Shown one piece after another: positions 23,598 to 37,329 of a stretch of DNA of 64,000 bases. Origin of the DNA: Oreohelix idahoensis (lineage: Eukaryota > Mollusca > Gastropoda > Stylommatophora > Oreohelicidae). Numbering within the stretch: the first letter of the stretch is position 1; each line of letters opens with the position of its first letter. The stretch covers positions 1 through 64,000 of the forward strand of contig JAMPIV010014837.1 in assembly GCA_024509875.1 (NCBI GenBank), read 5' to 3'. The position numbers and the translations under genes are program-made. The notes below the pieces were generated by a model that worked only from the letters and a program-made list of their open reading frames with translations, was not told the origin of the DNA and did not search any database.

Positions 23598-26392
23598 CAG
23601 CAGGAAGATGATCCTACTCTAAAGAAATTCTTTACTCTGGCAACAAAAGGTGATCCGAATAAGGATACAAATCGTAAATCTTGGATTACGATGAAGAATG
23701 GCGTACTTGTACGTATGGTACAAGACTCCGCTAAGTCCATTCATTCTCAAATCCTTGTGCCTAAAAATATGAGAGTTAAAATCTTACAGCACGCTCATGA
23801 TTCGCAGTGTGCTGGACATATGGGTTTTTTCCCGTACTAAAGCTAGAGTTCTTCAATCTTTCTTTTGGCCTGCTGTGAATAAGGACATACGAATCTATTG
23901 TCGATCTTGTAAAGTATGTCAAGAGATTAAATCCAGAGGTCCACGCCATGATGCACCTATTCAGGCTGCAGACATTCCCATTCGGCCATTTCAAAAAAAT
24001 GGCGATAGACATCATTGGTCCATTTAAGATAAAGTCTGCTAGAGGACACCAATTTATTTTGACGTGTGTTGATATGTGCACACGTTGGCCGGAGGCTGTT
24101 CCTCTAAAGAGCATAACTACTGCTGATGTCGCAGATGCTCTTTGGTTAATATTTTCTCGTCTGGGGTTTCCAGCAGAAATATTATCCGACCATGGTACCC
24201 AACTCATATCGGATACCATGTCTCAAGTAATGTCGACTCTGAAGATAGAGAGATCGCTGAGTAGTATTTATCATCCTATGTCCAATGGGATGGTGGAACG
24301 TTTGAATAGAACTCTGAAAAACCTACTAGGTAAGATAACAGAAGATCATCCTCAGGATTGGGATAGGGTTTTACCCGCGGCTCTCTTTGCATATAGAGAG
24401 GTCGCCAACGAACATACAGGATTTTCTCCCTTTGAACTTGTCTTTGGCGCGAAACCGCGAGGTCCTATGTCCTTACTTCATGATCTTATAACTGCTGATA
24501 ATATTGTCGATGACACAAAATCCTCTTATGAATATGTCATCGCACTTAGACACAAGATTATTATTGAAGCATGCAAGTTGGCAACTGCTTCTTCTGAATT
24601 TGCGAAACAGAAGGCAAGGGAATTTGCCAATAAAAAGAGATGTTTGCGACAACTTTGTCCAGGTGACAAAGCATTTGTCTTGCTACCTTGTAGGGAAAAT
24701 AGACTTCTCATTTCTTGGAAAGGTCCGTACGATATAATATCAAAAGTTTCCGATGTTGACTATATCGTCGATATTGACGGGAAGCGTAAAACCTTCCACA
24801 TCAACATGCTCACGGAATTCCATGAACGTCCTGATTATTTACAACCTGTTTTCCAGGCAACGGACGATTTTCCAGTCCAACATGGACAGTACTCATCTCT
24901 GTCAGTAATACAGGATGAGGAAACGAGTTTCTCGGATGTAAATTTACCTTTTCCAATGATTCCTCTTCACTCTAATGAATCATGGAAAGATGTTGCAATT
25001 TCTCCAGAATTATCTCCAGGAGAGCAGAAACAAGTTTCTACTATGTTAGAACAATTTCAGGATGTCCTTACTGACATTCCTGGTCAAACTGATGTCATTC
25101 AACATGACATTATTCTTACTGACCATAGTCCTATAAGAGTCAGACCGTATCCTATCCCGATACATTTTCAAGCACAGGTAGAGAAAGAGTTAGATGAGAT
25201 GATAGAGTTAAAAATTATTGAACCATCCACATCAGCATATTCTTCGCCGATGGTTATAGTACGAAAAAAAGACAATAACATACGTCTTTGCGTGGATTAT
25301 CGCAAATTGAATCAAGTGACTAAATTTGATGCGGAACCTATGCCTTTACTAGAAGAGCTACTTACGAGACTATCGAATTCTCACTTCTTTACTAAACTCG
25401 ATTTGTCTAAGGGATATTGGCAAGTTCCACTATCCGAACACGCCAAACCGTTTACTGCTTTTTCGACGCCTAGGGGTCTATTCCAATGGAATTTCATGCC
25501 TTTCGGTCTTATGAACGCCCCTGCTACATTTGTACGCATGATGCGTCGAATCCTATCTCATCGCTCAGATGTCATTGCGTATCTTGATGACATCTGTCTT
25601 TTCAGTGATACTTGGAACGATCACTATAATGGTATAAATGAACTATTGTCTATCTTACGCGAGCATAACCTGACAGCGAAACCATCGAAAGCATGTATTG
25701 GTTTTAGCGAAATATCTTTCTTAGGACACCGTGTTGGTCATGGGTTCCTAAAAACAGAAGACCATAATACAAGTAAGATACTTAACATTTCTATTCCTAA
25801 GACTAAAAAGCAAGTACGAAGTCTCTTAGGTCTAATACAATTTTATGGACGATTCATCCCGAATCTGTCCTCCATTATGTCACCTCTTTCTTCCTTGCTA
25901 AAGAAAGGGTCTCCTAATGTAGTCCATTGGACTCAAGAATGTCAATCCTCTTTGGATAAGGTTAAAACTATGTTTTCTACTTCACCTATCCTAGTATTGC
26001 CTTCTAAGGATAAGACATTTATTCTTCGTAGTGACGCTTCATCCACCGGGATTGGAGCAGCACTAATGCAAGAGTACTCTGGAACTCTGCATCCTGTGAT
26101 GTATATTTCTCGGAAATTAAATGCCGCAGAGAAGAATTACTCGGTCCTAGACCGTGAATTATTGGCTATGGTTTGGTCAATCCTTAAACTGCAAAGATTT
26201 CTTCTGGGCGCGCATTTCATTGTGGAAACTGACCAGAAAGCTCTTACGGCTATTCAGAGTAAAAATCTGAAGAGCGCGAGATCAACGCGATACGCGATTG
26301 CTCTACAGCCATTTCATTTTTCGGTGCGAGCTATCCGTGGGTCAGAAAATGTGATGGCAGATATTTTGTCTAGATGCCCACATGATTCATAA
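23598..26392 (+). pseudogene. family-A copy 2 integrase-RT-RNaseH, frameshifted
   Basis: The integrase finger region carries an extra T near 23827 and an extra A near 23999, so the N-terminal finger and the catalytic core are in different frames. From about 24000 to 26392 the frame is open: integrase core with DHGTQL and GMVERLNRTL, the GPY/F module, reverse transcriptase with KLDLSKGYWQ and YLDD, and RNase H ending ADILSRCPHDS. One extra in-frame codon (HKIII for HKII) distinguishes this copy. Catalytic residues of RT and RNase H are intact. Confidence 0.87.
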
Positions 26393-26797
26393 CTGTTATA
26401 CAACTTTGATACAGTTGTTTCTATGTTGAAATGTGTACACATATGTAATATATCATATATTGATTGTAACACTACTTAGCGGTTCATTGATATTTATTCA
26501 CCGCTGATCTTTCAATGTTTTTCGTCTTTGATGATCATGATGTTAAGATATCTTAGATGAAATTGATGTATAAACTAATGTGGAAATTGTGTCATTGCTA
26601 ATATTGTAGTATGCGTTGGTGACACCTCTCTGGAAATATTAATACTTAGAGAAGTACCTTCTCTAAGGTCATAAAACTTATGCTTATCATCTGCGCATTG
26701 TTATTGGTGCGTTGTGAGCCTATTGTATGTTGCTCCTAGATGTGTTTCAAAAAAAAAAATGTACCATTTTTTTTTTTTCCCGAGGGGTGTGGTAATC

Positions 26798-28315
26798 TGT
26801 TGCGTGCATATTTTGACGCACATATTACAAAAATCGATATGGCTATTTAATATGGGAAAAATATAGACATTCATTCATTTGTGTATGAAAATGCTGTCTA
26901 TGGGGAAAGCGAGATAATCCATGTTTGATTCACACTTTTGATTATAGGAGTAATCGTTCTTGATATTGATCCGGCGCAAGGATATTGCTCTTATATTTGT
27001 ACTTATTTTTAGGGCCAGAAAATAGATTAATTTGCTTATTATGTTTATGGCCTGAATTCATATGTATTACATATTATTAGTACAAGTAGAATCAGTCCTA
27101 TATTGTATATTTTGGATGGGTAGGCGGGACTAGATTCTTGTTATTCCGGTCTAGCGGAAGTATGAGTTGTCTTGACAAGTCGTGATGAGTTCCGATGTAC
27201 CGTGATAATGGCGGGTACGCACTTTTCAAAGGGCTGGTAGATTCTTAAGGAAATATGATTCATGAAGTGGTTTTCTTCTAAAGGAGATGGTATCTCTACT
27301 ATAGTTTATGTTAGAGACTCTCCTAAGGTACGGTACAATGTATAATTCGGACTCCATGTATTGCCAGACCCTATTTTGATGATCTCATGTCGATTCGACC
27401 TAGATGGAACATTGTGCTTCGTATCGCTAGGGTCGTGTTTTGTATCGACGAAGATGACAGACTTTCCTACAGCGGTTATGGCTACGTGAATTAACCTGAT
27501 CACCGTAGAGCTGTATGGAAACATTTATGAAATCATTTATATACCCATTATAAATTAACTCTGGCTTATATTCTCCTTCCTATGAATGAGTGAACGACAA
27601 CTCAGGGAGGCGGCCATGTTAGATTTCGGTCATCATATGTTTTGATCACTGCCAAGAGAACAGATTATTTATCCTATTATCGGACAGTGACAGGGAGATC
27701 TCAATCTTGCTAGAAACCCCCCTTTCGTGGTTTCATAATATATGCTACAAACTATGGACGTCAAGTAACTTTAGTTATTTACCGATCTGCCTTCACTGAC
27801 GCGTTTAGTCAGATAGGGGGATGCGGCCATAATGTATCATGACATTGAACTTTTGATGTACTGCCCATTATTTCTGAATGTGTCATGACTTCAGATCTGC
27901 TATGTATACCTACAAATTGATATGTCAACATACCATGATGTACTCGTATGTCCCAGTGTGTACGTCTGAATAAATTGAGTAAACAAAGATTCCAGCAGTC
28001 TGCATTGGTGCCTTGTAGACACAAGTGTATGAGTGGTTATATTGGTCAGCACACGAACAGTACACCATTCGCGGTAATCACACTCTACACTTCTACTTCA
28101 TACATACACCATCCTGCGTCGGTTGAAGTGACCAAGTTTAGGGCCTGCTTCCCCTGGAGCCTTTGCCTTCCCTAACTCAGGACTAGGGTGAGTTACCCAT
28201 TTACAGCTGGGTAGACTGGAGCATGCCTGATCTCAACAACACACCACTCTTCCTTACAGAGCATACAGACTGACACTTTACAGAGTGGGAAATAAAGAAG
28301 AAAGCAAACTTTACA
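26798..28315 (+). repeat. shared middle family-A LTR (type 2)
   Basis: 1518 bp from TGTTGCG to TTTACA, followed by a primer-binding site at 28317. It serves as 3' LTR of copy 2 and 5' LTR of copy 3, the signature of a tandem made by LTR-LTR recombination. It matches 34958-36460 closely and 9185-10249 where they overlap. Confidence 0.92.
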
Positions 28316-31300
28316 GTGGCGAGCCAGATTCCTGGGTCCAGCTTACGCAGTTTTGTGTTGAGAATCACAGTTTACAGCTGAAAGAACATTTGTTTGACCA
28401 CATCAACACCAGTAGGACAGCTATACAGTCGATGTCAGCTTGACCTGTATTACCGATAGGATGCTGTATCTAGGTCAGCGCTTGTTGACAGTTTTTCGCT
28501 GTACAGACAGTATTACACAGGACAGTGGTATCAAGTGTAGAAAATATCTGGAGCAGTATTGTTGACATTTCTCAACGTACAGAAGAATCACAGTGTTGTT
28601 GAACATAAAGTGCATAGTTCATCGTTGGATCTTCATATGCTCTACAAAGAAAAATTGACAGTGTAATAGTTTAAAATTAAATCTATTACTGAATAAAGTG
28701 GCAAGTTATTAGTATTAAAATAAACTGTGCCTGCTTTACAACACTATACCTGCAACACATTCCATTCATGACATAAATTATATTGTATGCTATATGCTAT
28801 TTATGCTTACATGTTATTTGTTATGTATTAAATTAGTTTTTGTTCTGTGTGACTAGTACAAGGTATGCCGAGTGACATTGGTCTGGTACTAGGATTCTAT
28901 AGGTACACATTTTCTTAATTGGAAATTTGTTAGCAACAATTTGCTGCTATTTCTGTTAGTTGTGATGAGGTGTTCTTTTCTTCGTTGTTTTTGTTAATAA
29001 TTTTGTGTTCCTTAGTTTTGTTTGATTTGTTTGTATAATTGTAGGTCTCATCTTTTCTATTTTTGATTTCTTTACACCCTTATGTTTATACACTGTGACG
29101 TTATTTGTCTTGTTATCTTATTGCAGTTATCATCACGGATTCTGTGATCATTTTTTTTTTCATTTCTCCTATTTAATTTAATTTGATCTCTGCAAATGTT
29201 TTCATATTGTCTTTTCTTGTTTGTCCTTTGTAATGTCTTTAGTTGACATATGACATAGGAGTTATAGTGGTATACACTGATAGTATAGTACAGATCAGTA
29301 CTTTATGATTATTTTCCACAGGTACCCAAGTGATCTTTGATTACATTGAGATATACAAGACCTTTGTAAGGCTTGTCTCCCACAGTATTTGAGATACAGT
29401 TATTGTTGTCCATAGGTACTCAAGTTATCATTGGTTATTATAAACCATACAAGTTTGGACTAAGACTAAGTCTATGGTATAGACTTGTCTCCCATTAACG
29501 TGAAAGAGGGTAATTTATTTACTTTTTCAGGTTTCTGATTTAAGAAGACAATATGTCTACATTAGATTATTTTATTGCACAAGGAAAATCTCTTGATAAG
29601 ACTGGAAAAGACTTAGAACAATGGGCTGTTGCTCAATATGACAAAGCATTAGCTGCAGAAGAGAGAAAAAAATTGCTGCTGCTGCTGAAGAGAGAAAAGC
29701 TGCTGCTGAGGAAAAAAAAAAGCTGCGGCTGAGGAGAGAAAACTTCAAATAGAAGAAAAAAAAGCTGCTGCAGAAGAAAGGAAAGCTCTAGCTGAAGAAA
29801 AAAGATTAGAAAAAGAAGCTGATACTGCTGCTGAACTTAAGAAATTGCAGATGCAAGTGGAGGAAAGGAGATTTGATGCAGAACAGAAGAAATTAGAAGC
29901 TGATGCAGAACAGAAAAAATTAGAAGCTGCTGCAGAACAGAAAAAATTAGAAGTTGCTGCTGCTGCAGAACAGAAAAAATTAGAAGCTGCTGCTGCTGCA
30001 GAACAGAGAAGATTAGATAGAGAAGCTGAAGAGAGAAAAGCAATAAGAGAACATGAGTTTGAATTAGAGAAATTAAAATTGACATGTATGAGTAATGTTA
30101 ATCAGGCATCTGGTGGTAATGGTAAACCCTTTGTGTACAAGGTCAAGGTACCAGCGTTTAACCCTACCAGTGATGACATAACATTTTGGCTTTCTAGATT
30201 TGAACGGGCTTGTCGATCTCATAATGTTGACAAATCACAGTATGTGAATCAGTTGTCTGAAAATCTAAAAGGGGAGTCTCTGAGTAAGTTATATTTTGTT
30301 GAAGAGGCCGACAAAGATAATTATGATGCTGTTAGGGCAGCTTTGATAAAGAGATATCAGCTGTCTGAGGAAGGTTACCGTCTTTTGTTTAAAACAATGA
30401 GACCTGAGGTAGGTGTAGAATTCTCAGATTTCATCTCAAAAGCACGAATTACACTTTCACGATGGATTGAATTATCCAAAACAGAGAAAACATTTGATGG
30501 TCTTACGGATTTATTGCTAAGAGACAAGGTCATGTCTTCTGTAAATAAATCATTCCTAGAGTTCTTACATGAGCGTAAACCTGGTACAATAAAGCAAATG
30601 GAAGAATATTGTGACCAGTATGCCACGGCACACCCTGACATGATTCTTAGTAACTCTAACATTAAAGAGAGTATGCCAGTTGCTTCGGCAACAGAATATA
30701 ATCAGAATTACTCACACAAATTCCAAGGAGCTAAAAATAAATTTGATAAAAAGGTTAATTGGAATAAGTATCAAAACCAAGATAACCACTCAAATCAGAG
30801 TTCTTCTTCGAAGAACTGGAATCGAGCTGATAGTCCTCGACACGCGAGAGGTACCCATAATGTTAGAAATTCTCGAAAAGGGAGTAGCTATAGGAACTAC
30901 CCAAGTGCTTCATGGAGACAAAAGAAACAATATTACAGGGATACTCAATATAATGAGCATGATGATTATGATCATGAATGTTATGATTCAAACCCAAATA
31001 GGGGTTATAACAGAGGCAATAATAATTATAGAGACAATTATAACCGAGGTAGATCACAACACAAAAGACATGGTAAATCGTATTACCAGGCTAACTCTGC
31101 ACAACAGGAGTTCCACGACACGGATAATCAGAATAATGATAAAAAAGACTCCAATAGTGTAGCAAATTCCGCTTTCGATTTTGCTAGAGCATCTGAGTGT
31201 TCGCAATGCAAAACATTATTCGATCCAACCACAGTTTCTACTTTAAGCTGCGGTCACCCGCTTCCCGCTCTCCATGCGTCAATTGCGCATAATGGAAGGG

Positions 31301-34300
31301 GTGCTCTTGTCTTTAATAGGGGCCTAATAGATGGTACTCCGGTATCAATTCTTTTCGACTCGGGGTGCACTACCATCGGAGTGAGGCAATCACTCGTAAA
31401 TCCTTCTCGAGCTACAGGCAATATAGTCAAATGTGTAACATTTGGTGGCACATTGGAGAAGTACTCCACTGCCATTATCAATATTGCTACGCCTTTCTTT
31501 ACAGGAGAGGTGCAAGCATGTCTCTTGCCGAATCCGATCGCTGATCTTATCATCGGTCGCATTCACGGTGTGAAAGAATGCACTCCACAGCAAATTTCTA
31601 ATTGGGAAAATGTTAATATGCAATCTGCTAATGCAGTAATCACTAGGGCTCAAGCTCTTAATATGCCACAATCTTCACATTCTGAAGATAATGATGCGCA
31701 GATCCAAGATGATCCCTTGGAGATTTCCCACGATTCCTTTATCAAACAGCAGGAAGATGATCCTACTCTAAAGAAATTCTTTACTCTGGCAACAAAAGGT
31801 GATCCGAATAAGGATACAAATCGTAAATCTTGGATTACGATGAAGAATGGCGTACTTGTACGTATGGTACAAGACTCCGCTAAGTCCATTCATTCTCAAA
31901 TCCTTGTGCCTAAAAATATGAGAGTTAAAATCTTACAGCACGCTCATGATTCGCAGTGTGCTGGACATATGGGTTTTTCCCGTACTAAAGCTAGAGTTCT
32001 TCAATCTTTCTTTTGGCCTGCTGTGAATAAGGACATACGAATCTATTGTCGATCTTGTAAAGTATGTCAAGAGATTAAATCCAGAGGTCCACGCCATGAT
32101 GCACCTATTCAGGCTGCAGACATTCCCATTCGGCCATTTCAAAAAATGGCGATAGACATCATTGGTCCATTTAAGATAAAGTCTGCTAGAGGACACCAAT
32201 TTATTTTGACGTGTGTTGATATGTGCACACGTTGGCCGGAGGCTGTTCCTCTAAAGAGCATAACTACTGCTGATGTCGCAGATGCTCTTTGGTTAATATT
32301 TTCTCGTCTGGGGTTTCCAGCAGAAATATTATCCGACCATGGTACCCAACTCATATCGGATACCATGTCTCAAGTAATGTCGACTCTGAAGATAGAGAGA
32401 TCGCTGAGTAGTATTTATCATCCTATGTCCAATGGGATGGTGGAACGTTTGAATAGAACTCTGAAAAACCTACTAGGTAAGATAACAGAAGATCATCCTC
32501 AGGATTGGGATAGGGTTTTACCCGCGGCTCTCTTTGCATATAGAGAGGTCGCCAACGAACATACAGGATTTTCTCCCTTTGAACTTGTCTTTGGCGCGAA
32601 ACCGCGAGGTCCTATGTCTTTACTTCATGATCTTATAACTGCTGATAATATTGTCGATGACACAAAATCCTCTTATGAATATGTCATCGCACTTAGACAC
32701 AAGATTATTGAAGCATGCAAGTTGGCAACTGCTTCTTCTGAATTTGCGAAACAGAAGGCAAGGGAATTTGCCAATAAAAAGAGATGTTTGCGACAACTTT
32801 GTCCAGGTGACAAAGCATTTGTCTTGCTACCTTGTAGGGAAAATAGACTTCTCATTTCTTGGAAAGGTCCGTACGATATAATATCAAAAGTTTCCGATGT
32901 TGACTATATCGTCGATATTGACGGGAAGTGTAAAACCTTCCACATCAACATGCTCACGGAATTCCATGAACGTCCTGATTATTTACAACCTGTTTTCCAG
33001 GCAACGGACGATTTTCCAGTCCAACATGGACAGTACTCATCTCTGTCAGTAATACAGGATGAGGAAATGAGTTTCTCGGATGTAAATTTACCTTTTCCAA
33101 TGATTCCTCTTCACTCTAATGAATCATGGAAAGATGTTGCAATTTCTCCAGAATTATCTCCAGGAGAGCAGAAACAAGTTTCTACTATGTTAGAACAATT
33201 TCAGGATGTCCTTACTGACATTCCTGGTCAAACTGATGTCATTCAACATGACATTATTCTTACTGACCATAGTCCTATAAGAGTCAGACCGTATCCTATC
33301 CCGATACATTTTCAAGCACAGGTAGAGAAAGAGTTAGATGAGATGATAGAGTTAAAAATTATTGAACCATCCACATCAGCATATTCTTCGCCGATGGTTA
33401 TTGTACGAAAAAAAGACAATAACATACGTCTTTGCGTGGATTATCGCAAATTGAATCAAGTGACTAAATTTGATGCGGAACCTATGCCTTTACTAGAAGA
33501 GCTACTTACGAGACTATCGAATTCTCACTTCTTTACTAAACTCGATTGTTTTATTTTGTCTAAGGGATATTGGCAAGTTCCACTATCCGAACACGCCAAA
33601 CCGTTTACTGCTTTTTCGACGCCTAGGGGTCTATTCCAATGGAATTTCATGCCTTTCGGTCTTATGAACGCCCCTGCTACATTTGTACGCATGATGCGTC
33701 GAATCCTATCTCATCGCTCAGATGTCATTGCGTATCTTGATGACATCTGTCTTTTCAGTGATACTTGGAACGATCACTATAATGGTATAAATGAACTATT
33801 GTCTATCTTACGCGAGCATAACCTGACAGCGAAACCATCGAAAGCATGTATTGGTTTTAGCGAAATATCTTTCTTAGGACACCGTGTCGGTCATGGGTTC
33901 CTAAAAACAGAAGACCATAATACAAGTAAGATACTTAACATTTCTATTCCTAAGACTAAAAAGCAAGTACGAAGTCTCTTAGGTCTAATACAATTTTATG
34001 GACGATTCATCCCGAATCTGTCCTCCATTATGTCACCTCTTTCTTCCTTGCTAAAGAAAGGGTCTCCTAATGTAGTCCATTGGACTCAAGAATGTCAATC
34101 CTCTTTGGATAAGGTTAAAACTATGTTTTCTACTTCACCTATCCTAGTATTGCCTTCTAAGGATAAGACATTTATTCTTCGTAGTGACGCTTCATCCACC
34201 GGGATTGGAGCAGCACTAATGCAAGAGTACTCTGGAACTCTGCATCCTGTGATGTATATTTCTCGGAAATTAAATGCCGCAGAGAAGAATTACTCGGTCC

Positions 34301-34957
34301 TAGACCGTGAATTATTGGCTATGGTTTGGTCAATCCTTAAACTGCAAAGATTTCTTCTGGGCGCGCATTTCATTGTGGAAACTGACCAGAAAGCTCTTAC
34401 GGCTATTCAGAGTAAAAATCTGAAGAGCGCGAGATCAACGCGATACGCGATTGCTCTACAGCCATTTCATTTTTCGGTGCGAGCTATCCGTGGGTCAGAA
34501 AATGTGATGGCAGATATTTTGTCTAGATGCCCACATGATTCATAACTGTTATACAACTTTGATACAGTTGTTTCTATGTTGAAATGTGTACACATATGTA
34601 ATATATCATATATTGATTGTAACGCTACTTAGCGGTTCATTGATATTTATTCACCGCTGATCTTTCAATGTTTTTCGTCTTTGATGATCATGATGTTAAG
34701 ATATCTTAGATGAAATTGATGTATAAACTAATGTGGAAATTGTGTCATTGCTAATATTGTAGTATGCGTTGGTGACACCTCTCTGGAAATATTAATACTT
34801 AGAGAAGTACCTTCTCTAAGGTCATAAAACTTATGCTTATCATCTGCGCATTGTTATTGGTGCGTTGTGAGCCTATTGTATGTTGCTCCTAGATGTGTTT
34901 CAAAAAAAAAAAAAAAAAATGTACCATTTTTTTTTTTTTCCGAGGGGTGTGGTAATC
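28316..34957 (+). mobile_element. family-A copy 3 internal region
   Basis: Primer-binding site, leader with stem-loop repeats, gag-pol, A/T hairpin (about 34903-34939) and polypurine tract. It is bounded by LTRs 26798-28315 and 34958-36460. Confidence 0.9.
29553..34545 (+). pseudogene. family-A copy 3 gag-pol, one long frame with a broken 5' end
   Basis: ATG at 29553 opens gag. Indels near 29663 and in the A-run near 29711 shift the coiled-coil part. From 29845 a single frame of 1566 codons runs to 34545 and contains, in order: the end of the coiled coil; capsid-like domain (about residues 95-270); basic tail (315-432); Cys-rich segment (near 450); protease LFDSGC (near 503); integrase finger (697-744) and core (near 769, 830, 865); GPY/F module (1003-1025); RT (about 1148-1330); and RNase H (to the end). 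Gag and pol are thus one ORF with no programmed frameshift visible. A 9-bp insertion puts three extra residues (Cys-Phe-Ile) directly after the first catalytic RT aspartate (33547-33555), which probably disables RT. Confidence 0.9.
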
Positions 34958-36460
34958 TGTTGCGTGCATATTTTGACGCACATATTACAAAAATCGATAT
35001 GGCTATTTAATATGGGAAAAATATAGACATTCATTCATTTGTGTATGAGAAAGCGAGATAATCCATGTTTGATTCACAATTTTTGATTATAGGAGTAATC
35101 GTTTTTGATATTGATCCGGCGCAAGGATATTGCTCTTATATTTGTACTTATTTTTAGGGCCAGAAAATAGATTAATTTGCTTATTATGTTTATGGCCTGA
35201 ATTCATATGTATTACATATTATTAGTACAAGTAGAATCAGTCCTATATTGTATATTTTGGATGGGTAGGCGGGACTAGATTCTTGTTATTCCGGTCTAGC
35301 GGAAGTATGAGTTGTCTTGACAAGTCGTGATGAGTTCCGATGTACCGTGATAATGGCGGGTACGCACTTTTCAAAGGGCTGGTAGATTCTTAAGGAAATA
35401 TGATTCATGAAGTGGTTTTCTTCTAAAGGAGATGGTATCTCTACTATAGTTTATGTTAGAGACTCTCCTAAGGTACGGTACAATGTATAATTCGGACTCC
35501 ATGTATTGCCAGACCCTATTTTGATGATCTCATGTCGATTTGACCTAGATGGAACATTGTGCTTCGTATCGCTAGGGTCGTGTTTTGTATCAACGAAGAT
35601 GACAGACTTTCCTGCAGCGGTTATGGCTACGTGAATTAACCTGATCACCGTAGAGCTGTATGGAAACATTTATGAAATCATTTATATACCCATTATAAAT
35701 TAACTCTGGCTTATATTCTCCTTCCTATGAATGAGTGAACGACAACTCAGGGAGGCAGCCATGTTAGATTTCGGTCATCATATGTTTTGATCACTGCCAA
35801 GAGAACAGATTATTTATCCTATTATCGGACAGTGACAGGGAGATCTCAATCTTGCTAGAAACCCCCCCTTTCGTGGTTTCATAATATATGCTACAAACTA
35901 TGGACGTCAAGTAACTTTAGTTATTTACCGATCTGCCTTCACTGACGCGTTTAGTCAGATAGGGGGATGCAGCCATAATGTATCATGACATTGAACTTTT
36001 GATGTACTGCCCATTATTTCTGAATGTGTCATGACTTCAGATCTGCTATGTATACCTACAAATTGATATGTCAACATACCATGATGTACTCGTATGTCCC
36101 AGTGTGTACGTCTGAATAAATTGAGTAAACAAAGATTCCAGCAGTCTGCATTGGTGCCTTGTAGACACAAGTGTATGAGTGGTTATATTGGTCAGCACAC
36201 GAACAGTACACCATTCGCGGTAAGCACACTCTACACTTCTACTTCATACATACACCATCCTGCGTCGGTTGAAGTGACCAAGTTTAGGGCCTGCTTCCCC
36301 TGGAGCCTTTGCCTTCCCTAACTCAGGACTAGGGTGAGTTACCCATTTACAGCTGGGTAGACTGGAGCATGCCTGATCTCAACAACACACCACTCTTCCT
36401 TACAGAGCATACAGACTGACACTTTACAGAGTGGGAAATAAAGAAGAAAGAAACTTTACA
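34958..36460 (+). repeat. right-hand family-A LTR (type 2)
   Basis: 1503 bp, TGTTGCG to TTTACA, followed by unrelated sequence beginning ACGGAGCAG. It is the right edge of the family-A block. No left-hand duplication can be checked, because the matching left LTR end is deleted. Confidence 0.92.
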
Positions 36461-37230
36461 ACGGAGCAGTATTCATATTGTTTAGTTGTCTTATAAGAGA
36501 CCCATGAGAACTACACAGGGAAAAATCAAAACTTAGTAGTTGAGAATGCCTAGAGAGACACTGATATTGAAGTCAATTTAATGAAACATGTTCAAATAAC
36601 AGGCAGCATTTTATTTATACAAAAAAATCCCCTCTACAAGACAATCTATAGGGCTGTAATGTTTGAGTAACATCGGATGGAAGATGCATCTCAGAAGTCA
36701 AGAGTAGAATAGCCCAGTAAAAAGCATCATCTTATCAAATAATAAGTATTTTATGCAACAACTCTTTGTCAATGGAAGTAATAAACAGAGTTCTTCAATG
36801 TTCTACAGAACCAAGCCTCGTGTACAGAAGTGAGACATGGACAATTAGTAAACAAGTAAGAAGAGCTATGAGAGGCCATAGAGATGTGGTTTTACAGAAG
36901 AATTTTAAAAATAACATGGACAGCTAAATAGGATGTCATGAAAGAGGCCAGTGTGAAAAGAAGGCTGATTTTTTTAAGTTAGAAGGAAGCAATCAACTTT
37001 CTTTGGGCATGTGATGAGAAGAAGAAAGCTGGAGTAAATGATGACAATAGGAAAGACTGAAGAGAAAATAGATAAAGGACAACAAAGAGCAAAGATACTG
37101 GACAGTCTTACAACATGGCATGACAAGAAGTCAACAAGTGAAATGATAAATAGTACTGGAGACAGGACACTGGGAAGATACATGATCGTCTACACCATCA
37201 GGCATGGCCCTTAAAGAAGAAGAATATTTG
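36461..37230 (+). pseudogene. LINE ORF2 C-terminal remnant
   Basis: Decayed plus-strand coding sequence. In shifting frames it resembles the post-RT region of RTE-like LINEs: SLVYRSETWTISKQVRRAM near 36812 and a W-tailed GHVMRRRK-like stretch near 37007. It ends near a GGCCCTTAAAGAAGAAGAA terminus at about 37205-37225, a typical short-repeat LINE 3' end. Many stops and indels make it inactive. The sequence at 36461-36600 is unassigned. Confidence 0.6.
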
Positions 37231-37329
37231 GAGCTCAGATGCAGCATTTTACTGTTGTTTCTAATTATTTATCACATATTTTCTTCATCACATAATGGCA
37301 CCTATGTGATTTATATAAACAAAAGGGCT

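Larger units (their letters stand above)
20170..26797 (+). mobile_element. family-A copy 2 internal region
   Basis: Primer-binding site at 20171, leader to 21407, gag, pol, and 3' region with polypurine tract. Its 5' LTR is the split one (9185-10249 plus 20081-20169), and its 3' LTR at 26798-28315 is shared with copy 3. The leader lacks one of the stem-loop repeats present in copy 1. It is nearly identical to copy 3 except for small indels. Confidence 0.88.

Noticed and set aside
9185..36460. Three independent tandem insertions of family A
   Set aside because: LTR types, the GCATG duplication and the two-part LTR show one nested element plus one tandem pair.
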